Positions 1-5,559 are shown, counted from the first letter of the stretch. The stretch is 8,578 nt of DNA from an uncultured Eubacteriales bacterium (GCA_900549705.1 URPI01000094.1:1-8578), one strand, 5' to 3'. Notes: generated from the sequence alone by a model not told the origin. Numbers and translations: made by a program.

Positions 1-13
1 GCTCTTCCGATCT
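1..13. other. Residual Illumina TruSeq adapter sequence
   Basis: The window opens with GCTCTTCCGATCT, which is exactly the 13-base 3' segment shared by both Illumina TruSeq adapters. A chance match placed precisely at base 1 is very unlikely. Genomic sequence probably starts at base 14, and anything upstream of the first gene, including most of its ribosome binding site, is lost. The match is seen directly; that it is contamination is inference from known adapter sequence. Confidence 0.9.
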
Positions 14-24
14 GAGCTTGTGCT

Positions 25-1116
25 ATGATTTACCTGGATTATGGTGCCACCTCCTTCCATAAGCCGCCCGCTGTTTACCGGGCGGTGGAGCGGGCGATGC
101 GCACCTGTGCCAGCCCGGGGCGGGGCGGCTATGGGGCGGCGCAGCGAGGGGCGGAGGTGGTGTTTTCCTGCCGGGAGACGGCGGGGAAGCTTTTCGACTG
201 CCGCCCGGAGCAGGTGGTGCTCACCACCAACTGCACCCATGGCCTGAATATTGCCATTCGCAGTTTGGTAAAGCCCGGGGGCCGCGTGGCGGTGTCCGGG
301 TTTGAGCACAATGCGGTGATGCGCCCCCTGTATGCCTTGGGGGCGGAGGTACGGGTGGCAGGGCGGCATCTGTTTGACTGGGACAATACCCTGGAGGAGT
401 TTCGGCGTGCCCTCCGTGATGGGGCGGATGCAGCAGTATTCACCCATGTGTCCAACGTGTTCGGCTATATTCTGCCGGTGGAGGAAATGGCTGCCCTGTG
501 CCGGGAGCAGGGTGTGCCCTTTATTCTGGATGCAGCCCAGTCCGCTGGGACGCTGCCGGTGAAGCTGAATGCCCTGGGAGCGGAGTTTATTGCCGCTCCC
601 GGCCACAAGGGGCTGCTGGGTCCCCAGGGCACGGGGCTGCTGCTGTGCAGGGGGGAGGCTGCCCCGCTGCTGTTCGGCGGCACGGGCAGCGAATCCATTC
701 GGAAAGATATGCCGGATATGCTGCCGGAGCGGCTGGAGGCGGGGACGGTCAATGTGCCCGGGGCAGCAGGGCTGGATGCCGGAATGCGCTATGTGCTCAG
801 TCAGGGCAGCCGGATTGGGGCGGCGGAACACCGCCAGACCCGGCGGTGCGCCCGGATGCTGGAAAAGCTGGGGGTACAGGCTTTTTATGGAGCGCACCAG
901 GCGGGAACAATTTCTTTTGTCCCCCGGGAGGACTGCGAGGCATTTGCCCAGCGTCTGGCAGACCGGGGAATTGCCGTCCGCGCCGGGCTGCACTGTGCGC
1001 CCCTGGCGCACGAAAGCGCCGGGACGCTGGAAACTGGAACCGTCCGCGTCAGCTTCGGCCCCGATGCCGCCGACTGGCAGACGGACGCACTGATAAACGC
1101 GGTGGGGAATATGTAG
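25..1116 (+). CDS. PLP-dependent class V aminotransferase, cysteine desulfurase family
   Basis: This 363-residue protein is a fold-type I PLP enzyme of the NifS/SufS-like branch, closest by eye to the family annotated as 'cysteine desulfurase family protein' (TIGR01977/EF2568 type). Such enzymes remove sulfur or selenium from cysteine or selenocysteine, leaving alanine. Visible motifs are the N-terminal MIYLDYGATS, TTNCTHGLN (67-75) and EHN (94-96), where the His should stack on PLP. ILDAAQSAG has Asp169 and Gln172, which contact the cofactor. GHKGLLGPQGTG has Lys195 as the PLP Schiff-base lysine. EAGTVN (238-243) follows, then RAGLHCAP with Cys324 as the candidate sulfur-accepting cysteine, and GTVRVSFGP near the C-terminus. 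The ATG at 25 is preferred because family members begin with M-I-Y-L-D/F-D, although the upstream sequence is cut by adapter and only GAG (14-16) remains of a possible Shine-Dalgarno. Length is normal and the frame is intact. No scaffold (iscU/sufU) or mnmA/thiI gene is visible nearby, so the physiological sulfur acceptor is unknown. A selenocysteine lyase role cannot be excluded. Confidence 0.9.
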   Translation: MIYLDYGATSFHKPPAVYRAVERAMRTCASPGRGGYGAAQRGAEVVFSCRETAGKLFDCRPEQVVLTTNCTHGLNIAIRSLVKPGGRVAVSGFEHNAVMRPLYALGAEVRVAGRHLFDWDNTLEEFRRALRDGADAAVFTHVSNVFGYILPVEEMAALCREQGVPFILDAAQSAGTLPVKLNALGAEFIAAPGHKGLLGPQGTGLLLCRGEAAPLLFGGTGSESIRKDMPDMLPERLEAGTVNVPGAAGLDAGMRYVLSQGSRIGAAEHRQTRRCARMLEKLGVQAFYGAHQAGTISFVPREDCEAFAQRLADRGIAVRAGLHCAPLAHESAGTLETGTVRVSFGPDAADWQTDALINAVGNM

Positions 1117-1123
1117 AAGCGGA

Positions 1124-1150
1124 CTGTAGGGGCGGATAGAATCCGCCCGA
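1124..1150 (+). repeat. Short palindromic repeat, copy 1 (forward)
   Basis: The copy starts with the box CTGTAGGG and forms an 8-bp hairpin: GGGCGGAT (1130-1137), loop AGA, ATCCGCCC (1141-1148). It lies 7 bases after the stop of the upstream aminotransferase gene. No U run follows, so it is not a standard terminator. It belongs to a set of four copies in this gap. Confidence 0.8.
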
Positions 1151-1193
1151 ACCCCCGGATTTCAGGAAGCACCAGAATGGATGGCACAACCCC

Positions 1194-1222
1194 CTGTAGG
1201 GGTCGACTAGAAGTCGGCCCGG
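1194..1222 (+). repeat. Short palindromic repeat, copy 2 (forward)
   Basis: It has the same CTGTAGGGG box as copy 1 but a different stem: GGGTCGACT (1200-1208), loop AGA, AGTCGGCCC (1212-1220), 9 bp with one G-U pair. The box and AGA loop are kept while both stem arms have changed together. This shows the hairpin is the conserved unit. Confidence 0.78.
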
Positions 1223-1224
1223 CA

Positions 1225-1252
1225 CACAAGCACCCCAAAGGGGCGCTTTGTG
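1225..1252. repeat. Imperfect hairpin between repeat copies 2 and 3
   Basis: The segment can fold as CACAA/TTGTG closing an inner CCCC-AAA-GGGG stem with small internal mismatches. It lacks the CTGTAGGGG box, so it may be an unrelated or decayed palindrome. It sits at the turning point between the forward and reverse copies. Confidence 0.45.
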
Positions 1253-1255
1253 CTG

Positions 1256-1281
1256 CGGGCGGATGCTATCCGCCCCTACAG
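1256..1281 (-). repeat. Short palindromic repeat, copy 3 (reverse)
   Basis: The copy is in reverse orientation: GGGCGGAT (1257-1264), loop GCT, ATCCGCCC (1268-1275), then CCTACAG, the complement of the CTGTAGG box. All 26 bases are identical to copy 4. Confidence 0.82.
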
Positions 1282-1333
1282 TCCGATGGGGAAGCTGCTG
1301 CCATTCACCCAACCGCTCTGTCCCGCCGGGTTT

Positions 1334-1359
1334 CGGGCGGATGCTATCCGCCCCTACAG
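1334..1359 (-). repeat. Short palindromic repeat, copy 4 (reverse)
   Basis: This is an exact 26-base duplicate of copy 3, starting 78 bases downstream of it. The stem is 1335-1342 with 1346-1353 and the loop is GCT. With copy 1 it brackets the block 1124-1359 by long inverted ends (CTGTAGGGGCGGAT on the left, its complement on the right). Confidence 0.82.
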
Positions 1360-1424
1360 CTGCGGCGGCACTGCCCGTACAATGCCTGTTGACTCTCTGG
1401 AAAAAATTTTATGCAGAATTTCTA

Positions 1425-1453
1425 TTGCTATCATCCGCATTTTTCGCTATAAT
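1425..1453 (+). promoter_or_regulatory. Sigma-A-type promoter of the cdaA operon
   Basis: A -35-like TTGCTA (1425-1430) is followed by a 17-base spacer and a perfect -10 TATAAT (1448-1453). The surroundings are AT-rich, in contrast to the GC-rich genes and repeats. Transcription would start near 1460, giving a 5' leader of about 80 bases before cdaA. A second -35-like TTGACT at 1389 has no good -10 at proper distance. Confidence 0.7.
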
Positions 1454-1460
1454 AGAAAAG

Positions 1461-1475
1461 ATACTAGGCAAGTAT
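1461..1475. promoter_or_regulatory. Small inverted repeat at the predicted transcription start
   Basis: ATACT-AGGCA-AGTAT is a 5-bp dyad placed just downstream of the -10 box, where a repressor could bind or a short RNA hairpin could form. The repeat is seen; a regulatory role is only a possibility. Confidence 0.25.
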
Positions 1476-1539
1476 ACGCTGGCGGCCTTTGGGGAGTGCT
1501 GCGGCGGCTATTTGTGATGATATAAAGGATGAAATTTCC

Positions 1540-2412
1540 ATGGAAATGATTGAATCCGTGCTTCAGCAGCTGACCCGGATGCGTTGGTCCGACTATCTGG
1601 ATATTGCGCTGGTGGCATTCCTGATTTATAAGCTGATTCCCTTGGTGCGCACATCCAGTGCCGTGCGGATTGCCGGTGTGGTGGTGGCCGTGGTGCTGCT
1701 GTCTGCCGTGACAGGGCTGTTGCAGCTGTATACCATCAACTTTATTCTCAATCAGGTGATGAGCGTTGGTTTCCTGGCGCTGGTCATTCTGTTCCAGCCG
1801 GAATTAAGGCGAATGCTGGATCACCTCAGCGGCACAGTGCGCCTGCGCAGCTTTTTTGGCCCGGCCAGACCGCCGGCACAGATGGATAATGTCATTTCCC
1901 AGACCGTGATGGCCTGCGAGGTCATGAGCCGGGAAAAGGTGGGCGCGCTGATTGTATTTGCCCGGGAAGTGCGGCTGGATGAATACTACAAAACCGGCAG
2001 CCTGATTGACGGCATCGTGTCCGAACAGCTGATTCGCAACATCTTTTTCCCCAAGGCGGCGCTGCATGACGGTGCCATGATTATCCGGGACGGAAAGATT
2101 GCGGCTGCCGGCTGCGTCCTGCCCCTGTCCGATTCCAATCACCTCAGTGCGGATTTGGGCACCCGGCACCGGGCAGGTGTGGGCATGAGTGAGGCCTCCG
2201 ATGCGGTAGTGGTGATTGTGTCCGAGGAAACGGGCACCATTTCCGTGGCGGTGGACGGGATGCTCAAGCGCCACCTGGCTCCCCAGACCCTGGAGCGGCT
2301 TCTGAAAACGGAGCTGTGTACCGAGCCTGCCGCAGAGGAAGAAAACAACCTGGCCGCCCGCCTCCGCAGCAAGCTGCACAGACGGGAAGGGGAGGATCGC
2401 CATGAAAAATAA
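1540..2412 (+). CDS. cdaA: Diadenylate cyclase CdaA (membrane-bound, DisA_N domain)
   Basis: CdaA condenses two ATP into cyclic di-AMP, the second messenger that controls potassium and osmolyte uptake and cell-wall homeostasis in Firmicutes. The 290-residue protein has three hydrophobic N-terminal segments (about 19-36, 42-61 and 66-86). These are followed by the FQPELRRML linker and the DAC catalytic domain. The signature motifs are present: DGA (177-179, in ALHDGAMII) and RHR (209-211, in GTRHRAG), then SEETGTIS (228-235). Length and order match CdaA/YbbP rather than DisA or CdaS. The ATG at 1540 is chosen because AAGGA (1525-1529) lies 10 bases upstream and family members begin close to the first membrane helix. 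An in-frame TTG at 1489 would add 17 unsupported residues. It overlaps cdaR by 11 bases, which fits the usual cdaA-cdaR pair. No c-di-AMP (ydaO-type) riboswitch is apparent upstream. Confidence 0.95.
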   Translation: MEMIESVLQQLTRMRWSDYLDIALVAFLIYKLIPLVRTSSAVRIAGVVVAVVLLSAVTGLLQLYTINFILNQVMSVGFLALVILFQPELRRMLDHLSGTVRLRSFFGPARPPAQMDNVISQTVMACEVMSREKVGALIVFAREVRLDEYYKTGSLIDGIVSEQLIRNIFFPKAALHDGAMIIRDGKIAAAGCVLPLSDSNHLSADLGTRHRAGVGMSEASDAVVVIVSEETGTISVAVDGMLKRHLAPQTLERLLKTELCTEPAAEEENNLAARLRSKLHRREGEDRHEK

Positions 2413-3685
2413 ATTTGCCGCTGCGGCGCTGTCCGTCGCCGCCGCATTCCTGTTGTGGCTCTATGTGATTACCACCGTCAGCCCCGGCTCCAAGCAGACC
2501 TATTACAATATTCCGCTGGTGCTGGGCAATGAATCGGTGCTGGCTGAGCGGGGACTGATGATTACTTATCAGTCCGCTTCCTCCGTCAACCTGGAGCTGT
2601 CCGGCAACCGTACCGACCTTGTGAAAGTCAATCCCGCCAACATTACAGTCAAGGCGGATTTGTCCAATATTTACGAGCCCGGCAATCAGATTTCCGTGGG
2701 CTATTCCGTTTCCTTCCCGGGAAATGTGGCCAGCAACGCCTTTGTGGTGGAGTCCAAAAGCCCCGGGCGCATTTTCCTCAATGTGGAGCGCCGGGTTCCT
2801 AAGTCCATCCCGGTGGAAGTGAAGTGGATTGGCTCTGTGCCGGATGGCTTTATCGCCGACCGGGATAACCGGCAGCTGGAATATCCCACAGTGCAGATTG
2901 TGGGTCCCCAGTCCATTGCCGACCAGATTGAAAAGGCGGTTATTGATGTTGACCTTACCGACCAACGGGAATCCATCAGCTGGGACTGCAAGTATACCCT
3001 GTGCAATGGAGCGGGGGAGCCGGTGGATGCCAGCCTGATTACCACCAATGTGGATCAGATTCACCTGGAGGTGCGCATCCAGCGGGTCAAGGACATTGCC
3101 CTTACCTATCATCTGGTGGAGGGCGGCGGTGCAACGGAAAGCAATGTAGACATCACCCTGAGCACCGATAAAATCCGCGTTTCCGGCAGCGAGGCAGCCC
3201 TTGACCTCATGGGCGACCAGCTGGTGGTGGGCACCATTGACCTGACGGAAATTGAGTCCGACACCGTAAAGACCTTTACCATCCCCCTGGAAGAGGGCAT
3301 TACCAACCTGACCGGCATCTCCGAGGTGACGGCCACCATCACCCTGAAGGGGCTGGCCACCAAGGATTTTCTGATTCGGCAGATCAGCGTGGTCAATGTG
3401 CCCGAGGGGCTGGAGGTGGAGCTGATTACCCAGGAGCTGAACCTACAGGTGCGTGGGCCGGCGGAACAGATTGCAAAGCTGACCGCCGACGATGTGATGG
3501 TTGTGGTTGACTTTACGGGGGCAGAGGTTGGAACCGCCACCTTCCCGGTGCGCGCCGTGTTTACGGACGGCTTCCGGGATGTGGGCGTATTCCGGGCGGA
3601 AAGCGTCTCCGCCAGCGTGGTACCGGCAGGAACCCTTGCCACGGAAACCACTGCGGCAGCGGAAGCCACCGCAGCAGCCGGCTAA
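2402..3685 (+). CDS. cdaR: CdaR, YbbR-domain regulator of diadenylate cyclase
   Basis: CdaR proteins are anchored in the membrane, bind CdaA and modulate its activity. The 427-residue product has a basic start (MKNK) and one hydrophobic segment (about 5-26) acting as an uncleaved anchor, leaving the rest extracytoplasmic. About four YbbR repeats can be picked out from the recurring pattern of a hydrophobic strand, a G/P turn, a short helix and a second strand. They fall near residues 62-88, 163-186, 257-283 and 346-371, for example VQIVGPQSIADQI and LNLQVRGPAEQIAKL. The C-terminus from about 408 is an Ala/Thr/Glu-rich tail (ETTAAAEATAAAG), probably disordered. The start is set by GGAGG (2391-2395), 6 bases before the ATG, inside the end of cdaA, so translation is probably coupled. 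In Bacillus and relatives glmM follows; here yicC follows after 42 bases. Confidence 0.9.
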   Translation: MKNKFAAAALSVAAAFLLWLYVITTVSPGSKQTYYNIPLVLGNESVLAERGLMITYQSASSVNLELSGNRTDLVKVNPANITVKADLSNIYEPGNQISVGYSVSFPGNVASNAFVVESKSPGRIFLNVERRVPKSIPVEVKWIGSVPDGFIADRDNRQLEYPTVQIVGPQSIADQIEKAVIDVDLTDQRESISWDCKYTLCNGAGEPVDASLITTNVDQIHLEVRIQRVKDIALTYHLVEGGGATESNVDITLSTDKIRVSGSEAALDLMGDQLVVGTIDLTEIESDTVKTFTIPLEEGITNLTGISEVTATITLKGLATKDFLIRQISVVNVPEGLEVELITQELNLQVRGPAEQIAKLTADDVMVVVDFTGAEVGTATFPVRAVFTDGFRDVGVFRAESVSASVVPAGTLATETTAAAEATAAAG

Positions 3686-3697
3686 GGTGCGGCTGCT
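3673..3697 (+). other. Hairpin spanning the cdaR stop codon
   Basis: AGCAGCCG (3673-3680) pairs perfectly with CGGCTGCT (3690-3697). The 9-base loop contains the cdaR TAA stop. There is no U run after it, so termination is unlikely. It may influence RNA processing or simply reflect GCA/GCC alanine codons in the cdaR tail. Confidence 0.4.
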
Positions 3698-3727
3698 CCA
3701 ACAAACTTTGAAAAGAGGAATATCACC

Positions 3728-4606
3728 ATGGTGAAAAGCATGACCGGCTATGGCCGCAGTGTGGAGACGGTGAACGGACGGGAATTCACTGTTGAAATCC
3801 GCAGTGTCAACAATCGGTATCTGGATTGCGCCGTCAAGCTCCCACGCGCCCTCACCTTTGCGGAGGATGCGGTGAAGCAGGCAGTCAAGGGAACCATCAC
3901 CCGGGGCAAAGTGGATGTGTTCGTCACCCAACGAGCCGAGGGAGTGCCGGATGTGACCGTCAGCCTGAACCGGGAGGTAGCCGCGGGCTATATTCAGGCC
4001 ATGCGTCAGATGGCACGGGAGTTTGACATCCGGGAGGACATCAGCGTGTCCCTGCTGTCCCAGATGAGCGATGTGTTCACCATGGACAAGCCCCAGGTGG
4101 ACGAGGAACAGCTCATGGCCGACATGATGCAGGTGGTGGGTCATGCCCTGGAAAGCTTTGATGCCATGCGCACCAAGGAGGGCGCGGCGTTGAAGGCCGA
4201 TTTGTCCGGCCGGGGCAACACCATCCGGGCGCTGGTGTCCCAGGTGGAAAGCGGCAACGCCCAGACCGTGGCGGATTACCGCACCCGGCTGTATCAGAAG
4301 CTTCAGGAGGTGCTGGCAAATACTGCCATTGATGAAAGCCGGATTCTCACCGAGGCTGCTATTTTTGCAGACAAGGTGGCGGTGGATGAAGAAACCGTCC
4401 GTCTGCGCAGCCACTTGGAGCAGATGGATTCCATGCTCGCTTCCGGCGGTGCCATTGGGCGGAAGCTGGATTTCCTGCTGCAAGAGATGAATCGGGAGGC
4501 CAACACCATCGGCTCCAAATGCACCGACCTGCGCCTGGCGCGGGTGGTGGTGGACATCAAGGCCGAGCTGGAAAAAATCCGGGAGCAGACCCAGAACATC
4601 GAATAA
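3728..4606 (+). CDS. yicC: YicC/YloC-family endoribonuclease
   Basis: This 292-residue protein is a clear YicC/YloC member. The N-terminal domain begins with the hallmark MVKSMTGYGR and contains EIRSVNNRYLD (23-33) and ITRGKVDVFV (57-66). The C-terminal DUF1732 part has MRTKEGAALKADL (147-159), IDESRILTEAAIFADKVAVDEE (201-222) and GRKLDFLLQEMNREANTIGSK (244-264). E. coli YicC and B. subtilis YloC have been reported as ribonucleases; YicC promotes turnover of a small RNA. The specific RNA targets here are unknown. The ATG follows AGAGG (3714-3718) with a 9-base spacer and the N-terminus matches the family exactly. The order yicC-remA-gmk-rpoZ matches the B. subtilis yloC-remA-gmk-yloH cluster. 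The symbol yloC is equally fitting. Confidence 0.93.
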   Translation: MVKSMTGYGRSVETVNGREFTVEIRSVNNRYLDCAVKLPRALTFAEDAVKQAVKGTITRGKVDVFVTQRAEGVPDVTVSLNREVAAGYIQAMRQMAREFDIREDISVSLLSQMSDVFTMDKPQVDEEQLMADMMQVVGHALESFDAMRTKEGAALKADLSGRGNTIRALVSQVESGNAQTVADYRTRLYQKLQEVLANTAIDESRILTEAAIFADKVAVDEETVRLRSHLEQMDSMLASGGAIGRKLDFLLQEMNREANTIGSKCTDLRLARVVVDIKAELEKIREQTQNIE

Positions 4607-4654
4607 CGCTGCGGGGCTTGTACCAATACGTCGGTGTCCTGCCCCGACAAGCCC
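4606..4654 (+). repeat. Palindromic element A between yicC and remA
   Basis: The element begins on the last base of the yicC stop codon with ACGCTGCGGGGC. It folds with GGGCTTGT (4614-4621) pairing ACAAGCCC (4647-4654). An inner pairing ACC (4622-4624) with GGT (4633-4635) is possible, or alternatively GTCGG (4630-4634) with CCGAC (4644-4648). A related element lies after priA at 8461-8505. No U run follows, but the hairpin ends only 9 bases before the remA Shine-Dalgarno, so it could protect or modulate the downstream message. Confidence 0.65.
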
Positions 4655-4663
4655 ACAATAAGT

Positions 4664-4682
4664 AGGAGGAATGCTTTTTTGA
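4664..4682 (+). promoter_or_regulatory. remA ribosome binding site and overlapping start/stop
   Basis: A strong Shine-Dalgarno AGGAGGA (4664-4670) is followed directly by ATG (4671), which gives only ATG CTT TTT TGA. The TTG at 4679, 8 bases from the Shine-Dalgarno, overlaps this TGA and is in frame with the conserved RemA sequence. The TTG is taken as the start. A one-base deletion in the T6 run is the alternative: seven T would fuse the ATG to remA with three extra residues. Confidence 0.7.
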
Positions 4683-4945
4683 AACTGGTCAATATCGGTT
4701 TTGGAAGTCTGATCAATGCCGGGAGAATCCTGGCGGTGGTCGACCCGGATTCCGCCCCCATCAAGCGGGTGGTGCAGGAGGCACGGGACAGAGGAATGCT
4801 GATTGATGCCTCCTACGGGCGCAAAACCCGGGCGGTGGTGCTGATGGACACCGACCATGTGATTCTGTCCGCACTGACCACCCAGGCACTGGGTGACCGC
4901 TGGCAGGGAAAAATGACTGAGGAAACAGAGGAGAATGTACAATGA
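4679..4945 (+). CDS. remA: RemA family DNA-binding regulator (DUF370)
   Basis: The 88-residue product matches RemA (YlzA) over its whole length: MKLVNIGFGSLINAGRILAV, DPDSAPIKRVVQEARDRGMLIDASYGRKTRAV, then MDTDHVILSA. In B. subtilis RemA forms a ring-shaped oligomer that binds DNA through surface arginines and activates matrix genes and the glycine-betaine importer operon. Arg16 (NAGR) lines up with the important Arg18 of B. subtilis RemA. Arg48 and Arg51 (GRKTR) fall in the second arginine patch. The C-terminal tail after about residue 72 is acidic and divergent. The target genes in this organism are unknown. The start is a TTG at 4679 supported by AGGAGGA 8 bases upstream and by the family N-terminus. 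A GTG at 4634 is in frame but would translate the intergenic palindrome. The stop overlaps the gmk start (ATGA), which implies translational coupling. Confidence 0.92.
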   Translation: MKLVNIGFGSLINAGRILAVVDPDSAPIKRVVQEARDRGMLIDASYGRKTRAVVLMDTDHVILSALTTQALGDRWQGKMTEETEENVQ

Positions 4946-5490
4946 ATGAAGGAAAACTGATTGTGATTTCCGGTCCCTCCGGTGTGGGCAAGGGCACGGC
5001 ACTGGAGCTGGCCATGAAGGAGCGACCCGACCTGTCCTTCTCCGTTTCTGCCACCACCCGTGCGCCCCGTCCCAACGAGGTGGAGGGCGTGAGCTATGAC
5101 TTCATCACCGTGGAGCAGTTCCGCCGGATGATTGACGAAAATGCGTTCCTGGAATACGACAACCACAACGAAACCTACTATGGCACGCCCCGCGCCCAGC
5201 TGGAGGAGAAGCGGGCAAAAGGCCCCGTTTTTTTAGATATTGACCCCATGGGTGCCAAGCGGGTACGGCAGGCAGTGCCGGATGCGGTGCTGATTTTCAT
5301 CATGCCCCCCTCCCTGGAGGAGCTGGAGCGCCGTCTGCGTGACCGGAAGGATACCTCCGAGGAGCAGATTAAAATTCGCATGGCACGGGCAGAATGGGAA
5401 ATTGAGCAAAGCGCTTGGTATGACTACGTGGTGGTCAACCAGAATGTACATGACTGTGCCCGGGAAATTCTGAAAATTATTGAGCAGTAA
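4942..5490 (+). CDS. gmk: Guanylate kinase
   Basis: Gmk phosphorylates GMP (and dGMP) to GDP with ATP, an essential step in purine salvage and GTP supply. In many Firmicutes it is inhibited by (p)ppGpp. Motifs in the 182-residue protein are the P-loop GPSGVGKGT (11-19), the GMP-binding SATTRAPRPNEVEGVSYDF (36-54), YYGTP (79-83), FLDIDPMGAKRV (97-108), and the lid and following helix PPSLEELERRLRDRKDTSEEQ (122-142). The C-terminal VVVNQNVHDCAREILKII is the usual final helix. Length is about 20 residues shorter than many bacterial Gmk proteins because there is no extension after that helix; the catalytic core is complete. The ATG overlaps the remA stop by 4 bases, and GAGGAG (4928-4933) precedes it. 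Confidence 0.95.
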   Translation: MNEGKLIVISGPSGVGKGTALELAMKERPDLSFSVSATTRAPRPNEVEGVSYDFITVEQFRRMIDENAFLEYDNHNETYYGTPRAQLEEKRAKGPVFLDIDPMGAKRVRQAVPDAVLIFIMPPSLEELERRLRDRKDTSEEQIKIRMARAEWEIEQSAWYDYVVVNQNVHDCAREILKIIEQ

Positions 5491-5497
5491 CCCCTCT

Positions 5498-5523
5498 GGG
5501 GGCGACGCAATGCCGCCCCACAG
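5498..5523 (-). repeat. Degenerate copy of the CTGTRGGGG palindrome after gmk
   Basis: GGGGCG (5499-5504) pairs with CGCCCC (5514-5519) around a 9-base loop. Read on the minus strand it starts CTGTGGGGCGG, one base shorter than the CTGTAGGGGCGG box of the copies at 1124-1359, so it is probably a diverged member. It begins 8 bases after the gmk stop. The plus strand after it is AT-rich (5525-5545) but has no real U run, so it is at most a weak terminator or an RNA-stabilising hairpin. Confidence 0.55.
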
Positions 5524-5559
5524 GTTTAGAATATATTTTATTATTGGAGGCTAAAATTC

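Noticed and set aside
1124..1359. Possible CRISPR array
   Set aside because: The units are in opposite orientations with unequal gaps, stems vary, and no cas gene is in the window.
1389..1418. Alternative promoter with TTGACT as -35
   Set aside because: No acceptable -10 hexamer lies 16-18 bases downstream; the TTGCTA/TATAAT pair is better.
1177..1525. Small open frames through the repeat cluster and promoter
   Set aside because: They read hairpin repeats (recurring peptides such as GGCYPPLQ and ADAIRPY) and lack start signals; artefacts of repeats.
1489..1539. In-frame TTG start extending CdaA by 17 residues
   Set aside because: The ATG at 1540 has a Shine-Dalgarno-like AAGGA and matches family N-termini. 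The extension has no such support.
1454..1539. c-di-AMP (ydaO-type) riboswitch in the cdaA leader
   Set aside because: The leader is only about 80 bases and shows none of the expected large pseudosymmetric fold.
4634..4678. GTG start extending RemA by 15 residues
   Set aside because: It would translate through the palindromic element and past the strong AGGAGGA site; RemA proteins begin near MKLVNIGFG.
3443..5002. 519-codon antisense open frame on the minus strand
   Set aside because: It lies opposite cdaR, yicC, remA and gmk, all secure genes. The His/Gly/Pro-rich product is typical of a GC-rich shadow frame.
5491..5545. Intrinsic terminator after gmk
   Set aside because: The GC hairpin is followed by mixed AT-rich sequence, not a U run, and rpoZ follows with its own close ribosome binding site.
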